Below, piece after piece: positions 31,291 to 40,998 of a DNA stretch of 64,000 nt. Numbering within the stretch: the stretch's first letter is position 1; the number at the start of each line of letters is the position of its first letter. The notes below the pieces were generated by a model. It was not told the DNA's origin. It made no database searches and saw nothing but the letters and a program-made list of their open reading frames with translations. The DNA lies in NCBI GenBank assembly GCA_963575745.1, contig CAUYUJ010009513.1:194398-258397 (forward strand). The letters run 5' to 3'. The DNA comes from Prorocentrum cordatum (lineage: Eukaryota; Sar; Dinophyceae; Prorocentrales; Prorocentraceae). Made by a program: the position numbers and the translations under genes.

Positions 31291-31785
31291 TGCGAAGAAG
31301 CTCCGCAGCCCGAGCCGAGGAGGGCGCCACGCCGGCGGGCTGCCTCGCGGGGGCAGGCAGGGCGGCCAACCGTTTTGCCCGCGCCGGTCCTGGCTGGTCT
31401 CACCCAGGGCCCAGGGTTGAGGCAGCCAGTTGAGGCATTCAAATCCACGTACAGACATAGATGTGTATATCTATATAAACAAAAATGTACACACAGACAG
31501 GTGACGAAATCTTCTAGGTAACATCAACACACGCACGTATGTACATGTGTACATGTTTCCTTTTATGTATCCATACAGATACAGACACATATATCGGTGT
31601 AGGGAGGGTGGACTCTGCGGACTTGTTTGTTGCTGACCGCGAGTTATCGAAGCGTGACGTCCCACCGAAGCGAAACAGCACTTCTGACGCAACCCTTCCA
31701 AAACACACCGTTGATTCATATGTGTTGCCAAGGCCAAGCTGATCCGCCCGCGAAACTTATCACCATTACCATAATTGCACCATCC
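31291..31785. other. Unassigned spacer
   Basis: Includes an AT-rich ATGTGTATATCTATATAAAC stretch and GTACATGTGTACATG palindromes near 31,540. No gene seen. Confidence 0.4.
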
Positions 31786-31945
31786 TCTCCATCATCCTAA
31801 TCATCCACACCATCACCATCACCATCGCCATCACCATCACCATCACCGTCATCGTCATCATCCTCATCATCATCCTCATCAACCCCACCACTGACATCAT
31901 CATCCTCATCATCATGATCGTCATCATCGTCATCATCTGCATCAA
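31786..31945 (+). repeat. (CAT)n/(CATCAC)n microsatellite
   Basis: About 150 bp of CAT, CAC and CGT triplets. Confidence 0.85.
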
Positions 31946-32165
31946 CAGCTCGACTGCGTTCCTATGTTATCCCTATTGGGTCAGGTAGTGGGGGGATTAC
32001 GATTGAATTCCAGCTAAATGTGCATCATATGCCTTGTGCATTTCCTTTGAATGAGGAGGAAGCAGACAAGGGGAAAGGAGGGGGGGATTACTTCTCATTG
32101 CATTCCTAGTGTATCCCGATGTCATTAGCAATGTATCCACCTGATACCGGAGACAAACACCAATC
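31946..32165 (+). repeat. ATTGCATTCCTATTG-type degenerate repeat, block 1
   Basis: Short motifs such as cctattggg, cattgcattcc and attgaattcc recur. Same pattern at 32.4-32.85 and 34.15-34.43 kb. Confidence 0.45.
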
Positions 32166-32350
32166 AGGGCTATAGGGCTAGGGGGCTATAGGGCCATAGG
32201 GTTATTGAGCTATAGGGCTATAGAGCTAGGGCTATAGAGTTGTAGGGCTATAGGGCACCCCCGGGCACCCGGGCACCCCCGGGTACCGCTCGGGCACCCC
32301 CCCAGGCACCCGGGCACCCGGGCACCCCCGGGCACCCGGGCATCTGGGCG
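32165..32350 (+). repeat. GGGCTATA and CACCCGGG minisatellites
   Basis: About a dozen GGGCTATA units followed by about ten GGCACCC(CC)GG units. Confidence 0.85.
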
Positions 32351-32399
32351 TGCGGCGAAAATCAACGGCAAACCTAACCTAATCATATGAATCCGTTAG

Positions 32400-32850
32400 G
32401 ACCCCTACAGAGGCAAGCTCTGATTGGGGAATGTGGAGAGAGGGGAAGAGGGGGATGAATTGCTATGGCAAGCAAAGTGGCTTCCTACTGAGCTTGAAAG
32501 GCGGGGGAGGTGACGAATTCTAATTGCATTCCTGTTGCATTCATAATGTATTACGAACAGCGGAGGAGGGAGGGGGAGGGACCGAGAGAGGGGGGATGGA
32601 TTCCCATTGTACTCGTTTTGCATTGCTGTTGTATTCCTATTGGCGGCGGGGGGATGGAGGAGGGTGCCGGATTCCTTTTGCATTACTGATGTGCTCCTAC
32701 TTGGTGGAGGGGGAGGGAGGGGATGAGAAATTCTGATTGCACTCCAAATGAACTCCTATCGTTTTCAATGTGGAGGGGGAGGGAAGACAAATGGGGCTGA
32801 GACGGGGTATGAATTCCCATTGTCAGAGTGAGGGGGCCGAATGGTCATTC
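32400..32850 (+). repeat. ATTGCATTCCTATTG-type degenerate repeat, block 2
   Basis: Units such as TTGCATTCCTGTTGCATTC and CTCCTATTGG separated by GGGGAGGG-type spacers. Confidence 0.55.
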
Positions 32851-32894
32851 ACAGTCCCTGGGTGCGTGGCTGAAGTGGAATTCCGCGGTGCGGA

Positions 32895-32985
32895 TTCTCG
32901 TTGTTGTTGTTGGTTGTTGTTGTTGTTGTTGTTGTTTGTTGTTGTTGTTGTTGTTGTTGTTATTGTTGTTGTTGTTTGTTGTTGT

Positions 32986-33035
<50 letters not shown>

Positions 33036-33110
33036 AATGTCGTTGTTGTTGTTTGTTGTTGTTGTTGTTAATGTCGTTGTTGTTGTTTGTTGTTGTTTGT
33101 TGTCGTCGTC
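32895..33110 (+). repeat. (GTT)n microsatellite with GTTT interruptions
   Basis: About 210 bp of GTT with periodic GTTTGTT and AATGTCGTT interruptions. Confidence 0.95.
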
Positions 33111-33385
33111 CCACCCGCAACCCGCCCCGCGACCCACCCGCGACCCACCCCGCGACCCACCCCGCGACCCACCCGCGACCGCACCTGCGACCCACCCGCG
33201 ACCGCACCTGCGACCCACCCCGCGACCCACCCCGCGACCCTCCCCGCGACCCACCCCGCGACCCACCCCGCGACCCGCCCGCGGCCCACCCCGCGACCCA
33301 CCCGCGACCCACCCGCGACCCACCCGCGACCCACCCGCGACCCACCCGCGACCTACCCCGCGACCCACCCGCGACCCACCCCCGA
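33110..33385 (+). repeat. CGCGACCCACC minisatellite
   Basis: About 24 units of 10-11 bp (CCGCGACCCACC with length variants). Pro/Arg/Asp ORFs are artefacts. Confidence 0.95.
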
Positions 33386-33830
33386 CCCAAACCACGTTCA
33401 AGGTACAAACAATTTTCGGCGCCTGCGGCGGGCTTTTTTTGCATTCCTTCCAGGTGGAGAGCCCGCGACCCACCCCGTGACCAACTCGCGACCAACCCGC
33501 GACCCAAACCACGTTCAGGGTACAAACCACATTTTTCGGCGCCTGCGGCGGGCATCTTTTGCATTCGTTTCAGTGGAGAGCCCGCGGCCCACCCGCGACC
33601 ACGTTCAGGGTACAAACCACATTTTTCGGCGCCTGCGGCGGGCATCTTTTGCATTCGTTCCCGGTGGAGAACCCGCGGCCCACCCGCGACCCAAACCACG
33701 TTCAGTGTACAAACCACATTTGTTTGGCGCCTGCGGCGGGCTGCTTTTGCATTCCTTCCAGGTGGAGGTGGAGAGCCCGCGACCCACCCGCGACCTAAAC
33801 CACGTTCACTGAACAAACCAATGCTGGGAG
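33385..33830 (+). repeat. Composite array, five units carrying a conserved 60-bp block
   Basis: Starts near 33,388, 33,508, 33,597, 33,695 and 33,798, each AACCACGTTCA..GTACAAAC followed (except the last) by GGCGCCTGCGGCGGGC and GTGGAGA.CCCGCG, alternating with stretches of the CGACCCAC minisatellite. Confidence 0.9.
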
Positions 33831-34050
33831 GACGATGATGGAGGCCGATGAGGGGGAGGACGACAATGGGAGGACGATACTGAAAGGACGAGGGGGGGAG
33901 AGGGAGGACGAGGAAGAAGAGGAGGAGGAGGAGGACGAGGTGGAGGAGGAGGATGACGATGACGATGAGGAGGAGGAGGAGGAGGAGGAGGAGGCGGAGG
34001 AGGATGAGGATGAGGAGGAGGAGGAGGAGGAGGAGGAGGAGAGCGCCATC
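33830..34050 (+). repeat. (GAG)n/(GAT)n purine-rich tract
   Basis: GAGGAGGAG with GATGAC interruptions over about 200 bp. Confidence 0.85.
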
Positions 34051-34149
34051 GACAGAGAAGGTGGGGGCCACGAGGTCCGCCGGCTCGACGACGCCCGCGT
34101 CGCCCGCGCCCGCCCCCTCACTCTTATCCGCAACTGCGGGGTATAAGTA

Positions 34150-34430
34150 TTAGTATTGTGCTTCCATTTCATTTCATATGAGAGGGGGTCTGGATTCCTA
34201 TGGTATGCCTATTGCATCCCTATTGGACAGAGGGCGGGATGAGGAGAGGAATTCAACTTGCATTCATGTTGCATTCCGATTGGCGAAGCAGAGGTGTTGA
34301 GAGGCGGAGGGATGGGGAGGGGGGGAAATTCCTATTGCATTTCTTTTGTATCTCTATTGGGGTAAGGGGAAGAGAAGGGGTGAGGAATGAATCCCGATTG
34401 CATTCCTAGTGATTTCTCCTCCTGGGCACC
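34150..34430 (+). repeat. ATTGCATTCCTATTG-type degenerate repeat, block 3
   Basis: GTATGCCTATTGCATCCC, TTGCATTCATGTTGCATTCC and similar units, as at 32.4-32.85 kb. Confidence 0.55.
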
Positions 34431-34479
34431 GCTTGCGCAAAGGTCGTCCTCCTCCTCCGTTTCTTCCTTCTCCTCCGAC

Positions 34480-34770
34480 CTCCTCTATTGGAGGATTGCG
34501 AAGAATGACGAGACAGACGAGAAGGGAGGATGATATGAATGAGTAGTAGTAGGAGGATGAGCAGTAGGAGGATAAGGAGGGGACGGCGAGGAGAAGCTCT
34601 ATCATGAGGAGTAGAGGAGGATGCTGAGGATCAGTTCATCTTGCTCTGCCCCCTGCTCTTGTCAACCCCCTTCGTCTCGTCTTCATCATCATGCATATTC
34701 TCCTCACATCTCCATTATAGAAAGGGGGACGAGGAGAGGGGGAAGAATATGCGGAAGAGGTTCTCAGCAG
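34480..34770. other. GA-rich spacer
   Basis: GAGGA-rich and CATCATC segments without a gene. Confidence 0.4.
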
Positions 34771-34774
34771 ATGA

Positions 34775-34940
34775 GGCGGAGGCGGAGGATACGGATGAGT
34801 AGTACGAGGACAATCAGGAGAATGTTGAGACTGATGAATATGGAAATAATGATGATGACGACGAGGATGATGAGGATGATGATGATGGTGATGATGGTGA
34901 TGATGATGATGGTGATGATTCTGATGATCAGGGGGATGTG
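34775..34940 (+). repeat. (GAT)n microsatellite
   Basis: GATGATGATGATGGTGATGA and variants over 160 bp. Confidence 0.9.
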
Positions 34941-35230
34941 TAAGATGAGCGACGGGATAAGTACGATGAGGAGGTGGAAGGGGGACAATGCTATTGCAGT
35001 GGACACATCATACTATGCTTGGGTGGGCGTTCTCTGAGTGCCCGGACTTCGCTGCCCCAATATGCAACACGTTACACGTGGCGTCTTGACACGAAACTCA
35101 ACACGCAGCTTGAACACGCAGGCTTGGCGAGAGACGCTCGCCGAAACGGGGCCCCAACACGTGCGCGAGAGACTTGTTGAACACAGTGTGTGTTGCGTTT
35201 CAGCACGTGCATGTGCTGGCAGCTACGTTA

Positions 35231-35425
35231 TGCGGCGAGCGAGGGGGGAAATGAGAAGGAGAAGGCCTTCTCATAGGCATCGGGGATTCTCAAAGGCCTC
35301 TGGCCTTCTGAGAGGTTTTTGGTGTCTTCAGGGAAGGCTGAAACAACTTCTCAGAAGGCTCTGAGGGGCTTCCGAACCTTCTGAGGAGGCCCGCCCCTTC
35401 TCACTTCCCCCCCGTCACTCGCCGC
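35231..35425. mobile_element. Foldback repeat family B, copy 3, with likely 8-bp target duplication
   Basis: Left TGCGGCGAGCGAGGGGGGAA, right CCCCCCCGTCACTCGCCGCA. Flanks CTACGTTA and CTACGTTT form a near-perfect 8-bp direct repeat. Internal CCTTCTGAGAGG-type palindromes as in other copies. Confidence 0.8.
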
Positions 35426-35436
35426 ACCTACGTTTA

Positions 35437-35592
35437 GATCGGGCATGTTCTCCTACAGGCGGACCTTGGGCGAAAAATGCAAATGGTCAAACATATTCAG
35501 AAACATTGGCAGACGCATCATAGAACAAATCGTCTGCAGACAAGTTTTTGACTATTCTTGAGTATTCCTTCTGCAGAGTCGGGGAGACATAA
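35437..35592. mobile_element. Foldback repeat family D, copy 2
   Basis: Left ATCGGGCATGTTCTCCTACA; right CCTTCTGCAGAGTCGGGGAG is degraded. The interior resembles the 53.07-kb copy (TTTTTGACTATTCTTGAGTA). Confidence 0.55.
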
Positions 35593-35654
35593 GACTCGGG
35601 TACGGGGGACTCCAGTTGGCCTGACGGGGCCATCATAAAAATGACGAGACCCAA

Positions 35655-35787
35655 TATGAAATTTGACGCGAGCTCCCGCTGCAAACATCCCACGAACACT
35701 GGACCGTCAGACTCCAGGACCCGCTCGGCAAAAAACGTCGGCAAACCCGACTTCTGGCTTACTCGAGTCTCACGTTCCCCCGGTAGG
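35655..35787 (-). repeat. Dispersed segment R, copy 2
   Basis: Matches 11,240-11,372; minus strand encodes PTFFAERVLESDGPVFVGCL then QRELAS, nearly the same peptide as copy 1. Confidence 0.5.
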
Positions 35788-36044
35788 TGGACATGGCTGG
35801 CTTACAGCTGGGTGCCCGAACTTCTCGCGTGGGCGCCTGTGCTGCAGCGGCGGCGCCGCGGGCTCTTCGCCCTGCGGCCGCGGCGCCGCGGCCTGCGGCG
35901 CCAGAGCGCCAGCGGCGCGCCTCTGCGCGGAGGCCCCGGGGGGAGGACCCCTGCCTCCTTTTTGTTGCAGGAGCGGCCGCGTCACGAATTGGAGAGGCCC
36001 ACTCCTTCCCCTCCTCCTACTCCTCCTCCGTCGCGTCCCCCTTC

Positions 36045-36731
36045 TCCTCCCTAAGAACAAGCACCACAGGACAAGCTCGGCAGACTCTCGAAGGAAGTAC
36101 TCAACAACAAGGAGGGCGAAGGATGGGCGCTGGCAGCGTTGATAACTATACTGTGCCGCCTCTCGTTGCACAACAGTCGCGAGTTAGCAGAGCTCATCGG
36201 CGCCCACTACGCATGCTACTTGGTTCCTCGTACGGCAGGGTTGGTTAAAATGATGCGGACCGCAGGACAAGATTACAATACCAAATGCAAAGAGGCAGGC
36301 AAAGATCACGGACTGGGACCCCCATGACCTCACATATTCATGGGACTTCTGTACTGCCTAGTCAGCGTGGCGGACAACATACCAGTCCCCAGCAAGACGA
36401 CGCTGATTGTCTACTGGAGTAACATAGCCAAGATGCACCAAGCGACGGCGCCCCGTACAGTTCAAGAACACGTTCGGTTTCTTCGTATGAGAGGATGCCA
36501 CTTCGAGAAGATCCACTTGTGGCACCAGCTCTCCAGCCCATCACGATCAAGGATCAGGACGGGGAGCTGCTGACCCTGCACGAAACCACCGCTCAAGCAG
36601 TGGAGGCGCAGGGGGGCAAATTCAAACCAGGATCTGCGCCGAGAGGCGCGATGGGGAGGGACGCGGAGAAGCTACTGGGTCGGATCGTACTATCCCACGA
36701 CGTCGTCCAGAAGCAGGGTCACAAGAAATAG
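36045..36731 (+). pseudogene. Second copy of the unnamed repeated ORF family, interrupted
   Basis: The plus frame from about 36,048 reads KLGRLSKEVLNNKEGEGWAL, ITILCRLSLHNSRELAELIG and AHYACYLVPRTAGLVKMMR, then AGQDYNTKCKEAGKDHGLGP. It hits TGA at 36,325-36,327 and continues in frame (FMGLLYCLVSVADNIPVPSK). From about 36,500 the protein-like sequence moves to another frame (ITIKDQDGELLTLHETTAQA, GRDAEKLLGRI). Aligned by eye with the minus ORF at 17.0-17.7 kb (RLSL..ARE, YLVP, LGPP landmarks). Probably a decayed member of a dispersed gene family. Confidence 0.5.
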
Positions 36732-37325
36732 CACGGCCGATTACGATAGATGGATCTGAACGGATGGTGGAGATGCTGCAAACATGATATTTGGATGCTG
36801 AGGCTCTAACCAGAATGCAGCGCGCGTCCGCCAGGCTTACATTAGAATACAAAGCTGGTGCTAGATGTGTTCTTACGTTTCATCATGTCTGTAGCACTGT
36901 GGAGCCCAGTAGAGATATTATAACACTGCTTCAGAGATCCTCCAGGGTCCGACTTAGGAATCGTGACCTCTCCCTTTCCTCGGTTGAGTCCCCTTCCCCT
37001 TTCCCCCTGCTCGCTCCGCCCTCTCCTCCTCCTCAAACGTCTGAGCCCAAACCTGACAGCACTTAGAAAGAAACACAATTGTGGGATTGCTACTTCTTGA
37101 CTCGCACCTAGAGCTCTCAGGGGACAAGGTGCCTCTGGAGGGCCACGGAGGGGCCCATTTTCCCCAAGGTCCCTCCTTAGGCCAGTGGAATCCCCCCGCA
37201 GGGCCGCTGGCAGGCGCGTTCTCACGCGCTCACAGAGCCATATACACATCCAAAGTCTCACTCGTTTAAGTCGTGAGGCCCCCTCACCCAGCAAGACATC
37301 GAACAACGGGCTCGTGAGTGGTATT
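36732..37325. other. Unassigned spacer
   Basis: No gene or family copy recognised. Confidence 0.4.
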
Positions 37326-37329
37326 GTCT

Positions 37330-37460
37330 TGTCTTGTCCTCCTCCCTCCTCCTCTTACTCCTCCTCTTCCTCGTCTTCCTGCATCTCTTCCTCCCCCTCT
37401 CCCTCCTCCACCTCCTCCCCCTCCTCCTCCACCTCCTCCTCCTCTTCCTCCTCCTCCGCG
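37330..37460 (+). repeat. (CTC)n/(TCC)n pyrimidine tract
   Basis: About 130 bp of CCTCCTC-type sequence directly upstream of the family B element. Confidence 0.85.
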
Positions 37461-37498
37461 GATCGCCTACGGCCCCGGGGGCAACCGTGCAAGGCCCA

Positions 37499-37710
37499 GA
37501 CTTGGCGGCGAGCGATGGGGGAAGATGTGAAGGAGAAGGCCTTCCCAGAAGGCAGCGGGGCTTCTCGGAAGGCCTCGCACCTTCTGAGAGGTTCTTGTTT
37601 TGGTCTGTCTGCAAGGAAGGCTGAGACAACTCCTCAGAAGGCTGGTGGACTTCCGAGCCTGCTGAGGAGGCCTGCTCCTTCTCACTTCCCCCCTCGCTCG
37701 CCGCCAAGGA
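37499..37710. mobile_element. Foldback repeat family B, copy 4, with perfect 8-bp target duplication
   Basis: Left CTTGGCGGCGAGCGATGGGG, right CCCCTCGCTCGCCGCCAAG. Flanks are AAGGCCCA at 37,491-37,498 and 37,711-37,718, a perfect 8-bp direct repeat of the size hAT-type transposases make. Inverted ends extend about 35-40 bp. Confidence 0.85.
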
Positions 37711-37744
37711 AAGGCCCAAACGTACCCCAAGGATGACGTGCCCC

Positions 37745-38025
37745 CAGTGCCAAGGCCGCGCTGACGGCGTGCTTGGTAAACGGTGCGGTTGGGAATCTTA
37801 TTTTTGTGGCACCTGGCTCACGCAAACAACATGTATAAGATCACCAAACACTGCTTCCGACAGTTCAAATATGCGAATGTATCGAACGAGAACGACAGAG
37901 CGAGCTGTAGGAAAACACGAGCCACGCGTTCCTACAATTGGTTGAGCCACGAACCACGCCTTCCGACAAATGGACGTCCTACTTCGCCGTCAGCTAACAC
38001 ACCTTTAGCGCGTCTACGGTAGTGA
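37745..38025 (+). repeat. Dispersed repeat family S, copy 2
   Basis: Matches 26,020-26,310, including GCGAGCTGTAGGAAAACACG, CTACTTCGCCGTCAGC and the terminal GCTAACACACCTTTAGC hairpin. Confidence 0.75.
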
Positions 38026-38145
38026 GGTGTCGCAGCGGCCACGGCTCCAGGCACGGTGGGCGCCAGAGCGCAGCCGCTGGGCGTCCCGAGGTGGGCCCTG
38101 GTGCCCCCTCTCCGGGGAGCGCTTGCTCTGGGGCACGTGGAGCAA

Positions 38146-38222
38146 GAAGGAACTCCATCAACATAAGCTGTTGGCGCTCCGCGCGGAGTGCCAACAGTTT
38201 ATGTTTATGGCGTGTTTTCTTC
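38146..38222. mobile_element. Foldback repeat family L, short copy
   Basis: A nearly perfect 44-bp palindrome at 38,161-38,204 (ACATAAGCTGTTGGCGCTCC and its inverse). The right extension TTTATGGCGTGTTTTCTTCT is the inverse of the left outer arm of the 15.5-kb copy. Confidence 0.85.
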
Positions 38223-38655
38223 TTCGAGTGCGCCTGGCCTCCCCCTGTTCGACACGATGGCTCGGAGGGAGGCCAGGCTTCACAGCGCGGTGCGGCGCGC
38301 GAGTGCGGCTCCCTGCTGCGGCCCCCTTGCGTCGAGGAGAAACACACGACGGGTGATTGATTTCGCCACACGTTTGGCCCCTGGGGGGCCTGACAATGGG
38401 CCCCGGGGACCGTCCAGAGAGGATCTGGGAAGCAAAACGATCCGCGGGAAACACGGTGACGGCATTGAATAAAGAACCACTTGATAAGGAAGCCAGGGTC
38501 TGGAAGCTGGTGGAACTCCAATCGTTGATTGGCTATGGGTAGCACCGCCGCCCTCATCAGATAAGGAACCCTCCAGGGTCTGTCGCCTCGTGGGCACGTC
38601 GCAGAGGTGGGTTTCTCTTGGGGGACCAGGGCCCCCGAGGACAACCCAGACAGCG
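38223..38655. other. Unassigned spacer
   Basis: No gene recognised. Confidence 0.4.
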
Positions 38656-38659
38656 GATG

Positions 38660-38911
38660 TGATGGGCCTGTTTTCCACCACCACCGCCATAAGTTGGAGG
38701 GGGAGGGGGTTCTCCTCCCCCTCCTCCTCCTCCTCCTCCTCCTCCTCCTCCTCCCCCCTCCTCCTCCTCCTCCTCCTCCTCCACCTCCTCCTCCTCCTCC
38801 TCCTCCTCCTCTTCGTCCACCTCCTCCTCCTCCTCGTCCTCCTCCTCGTCCTCCTACTCCTTCCCCCCTCCAACTTATGGTGGTAGTGGAAAGCAGGCCC
38901 ATCAGGATGCA
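38660..38911. mobile_element. Foldback repeat family C, copy 1, carrying a (CTC)n tract
   Basis: Left arm GATGGGCCTGTTTTCCACCA and CCATAAGTTGGAGGGGGAG; right arm CCCTCCAACTTATGGTGG and GAAAGCAGGCCCATC. The 150-bp interior is almost only CTC/CCTCCT. Flanks share GGATG on both sides. Confidence 0.9.
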
Positions 38912-39610
38912 CACAGAGCCAGCGCGGCGGGAGGGCTGGGCGGCAGGGGTGGGAGGTCAGATATGGCGCGAGTGTCGCGCCCGGCTCGTCTTCCCTACCG
39001 TCTCCTCGATCCACCCGCCCTCCTCTCCAAGCCACTGACCTTCCAGAGTTCCCAAACAAATAGCACCCCAGACCTGTAGATCTCTGTGCTGCCTCAAGCC
39101 CCGGCAGGAATCAGGACGTCGACGTCCGGGTGCTATTTTTTCCCCCTCCTGGAAGGTCAGGGGCCCACCCGCCCCCTCGCGAGAGAAGAGGGCGCTCGGC
39201 GCTCCTTTTTGCCTGGGCGGGAGCGCGGGGGGCCCGAGCGGGCTGGTCGCTGCCTGCCGCGGGCCCGAGATATCGCACGGGCCAGGAGCCCTCGACCAGG
39301 TGTCGGGCCCCCAGCACGGGGGAGACGGGAGAGCACCTCCGGAGCGGAGGGGGGGCTCCGCTAAGATGATTGCGCCGCTGGAGCTCGGATCGTCGGTCTT
39401 TCGGGCGAGGCCGCTGGAGAAAAAATTATGTTCGAGCCGCTCGTTGAGCACGGCACGTACTTGCAACCGTGCGCAGTCTTCAAAGCAAAGGCTATCTCAC
39501 TAGACGAAACATCACGTGAATTGTCAACCGGTTCACTGTTTAAACTCAGCGCGCTGGAAGCTCGAATCTGGATTTCAAGAGCTGCATGGCAGAACAACAG
39601 CACAAAAAAC
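38912..39610. other. Unassigned spacer
   Basis: GC-rich segment 39.15-39.35 kb is open in several frames without a recognisable domain. Confidence 0.35.
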
Positions 39611-39614
39611 GTGG

Positions 39615-39660
39615 AGCAGTGGGGAGGAGGAGGAGGAGAAGGAGGAGGAGGAGGAGGAGA
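39615..39660 (+). repeat. (GGA)n microsatellite
   Basis: GGAGGAGGAGGAGAAGGAGG run. Confidence 0.85.
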
Positions 39661-39911
39661 ACATAAGGAGGGTGCCCAAACCCCCTACGTCGTGATCCTC
39701 AGAGGTGTGGACCCCTCCCTTGTGACTGGGTTTTCGTTCTGATTGGTTGTTTGAAGGTCCCGAGGCCTGGTAAGGGCCCAAGGAAGCAGAACATTGAAGA
39801 AACCAAGTGATGCGTTCGGGATGCGAGGCGTTCTGGGAAGGGGGAAGACGAGAAGCAGGAGGGAGCAAGGTTAGGGAAGAAGGCAAAGGAAGACAAACCA
39901 ATTCTGCGTGG

Positions 39912-40467
39912 GGCCTCGTCGCCACAGCCGGCTTCGCCTCGAGATCCGACTCGGAAACTGCACCGTAGCCATATCTAATTTGGGGGGGAATGCCCTGACC
40001 TCACTCGCTACGGAAAAGGCGCAGCGCAAGACTTCGAGGAAACTTGGGGCCCTGGGACCCGCAAGGATCGGTCCAGCTTGAAACATCAGGATTCGGTGGC
40101 TTCTGTCACCGTCACCGTGTTTTCTGTCCAAGACGTTGGCTGTCAGGGCAGCAATCATCGGCACCACCAGCCCACCAAGACTCCACTGTCTCCACTTTTG
40201 GGCCCAGACGCTGGTGGATGTGGACTCCCCTGTCTGAGCGGGCCCTGAGATTCCGACGTTGAGGAAAAAATGCAACATCGCGCAAAATCACGCCTGGAGC
40301 TCATATTTCAATGTCATTGTTCCAGCCAGATCGATATGTGAGGATCCCGGGGCCCTATATCGGGAAACAAACAGGTAGCCAGACCGCTACACTCCCCGGA
40401 CCTCTCCCAAGGTGCTTTGTGGCCACGCTTTCGAGGCGAAGCCAGCGGTGGCGACGAGGACCCCCCG
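39912..40467. mobile_element. Candidate 555-bp element with inverted ends of about 35 bp
   Basis: GGCCTCGTCGCCACAGCCGG then CTTCGCCTCGA on the left returns as TCGAGGCGAAG then CCAGCGGTGGCGACGAGGAC on the right. The interior has a 135-codon minus ORF without a recognisable domain. Confidence 0.5.
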
Positions 40468-40529
40468 GGAGGCCCGAAGAGTGGAAAACGAGCAAAGGGT
40501 AGCGGTATGGCTACCCCTTCCTCTTGAGA

Positions 40530-40762
40530 GGGACCGACCGTCCCGGCATTCCTATAGGCCTACCACGACATGTTCATAGAACCCCCAACACATCTAAGAA
40601 CAAAAACAATGTTCTTGGACCAAAAAACCGATGTGTCAAAACAAGACAGTCCCAGCTCGAAATGTTCTATAAGAACATCTCGTGGAGACAACACAAGGTT
40701 CTCAGAGAGCATTGCTTGGTAGGCCTGCAGGCGCGCCAGGACGCTTCGCCACTGCTTGAATC
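40530..40762 (+). mobile_element. Dispersed repeat family A, copy 4 (most complete)
   Basis: GACCGACCGTCCCGGCATTC to CGCTTCGCCACTGCTTGAAT, with all internal blocks (CCTATAGGCCTACCACGACA, GAAATGTTCTATAAGAACAT). Confidence 0.75.
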
Positions 40763-40870
40763 TCAGCTGGCGCCGGGGAGCCGCCGAGCTACAGGCCCGG
40801 CCGCGCCTGCGGAGGCGTTGGCGGTGCCGAGTGCTCTCCCCCTCCCCCGGGGCAGCGGCATCGCCGAAAC

Positions 40871-40998
40871 ATGATGGGCCTGTCTTCCACCACCACCACA
40901 CGTTGGAGGGGGGAAGGGGAAGGAGAATGAGGACAAGGAGGGACCCCCTCCCCCTCTAACTTCTAGTGGTGGTGGTGGTGGAAAACAAGCCCATCGGA
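40871..40998. mobile_element. Foldback repeat family C, copy 2
   Basis: Left GATGGGCCTGTCTTCCACCA and ACGTTGGAGG; right CTAACTTCTAGTGGTGG and GAAAACAAGCCCATC. The interior is a short GGA-rich/CCCTCC tract. Confidence 0.85.

Noticed and set aside
39960-39985. CCGTAGCCAT match to the start of the dinoflagellate spliced leader
   Set aside because: Only the first ten bases match; the following TTTGGCTCAAG is absent (ATCTAATTTGG instead), so it is neither an SL gene nor a clear relic.
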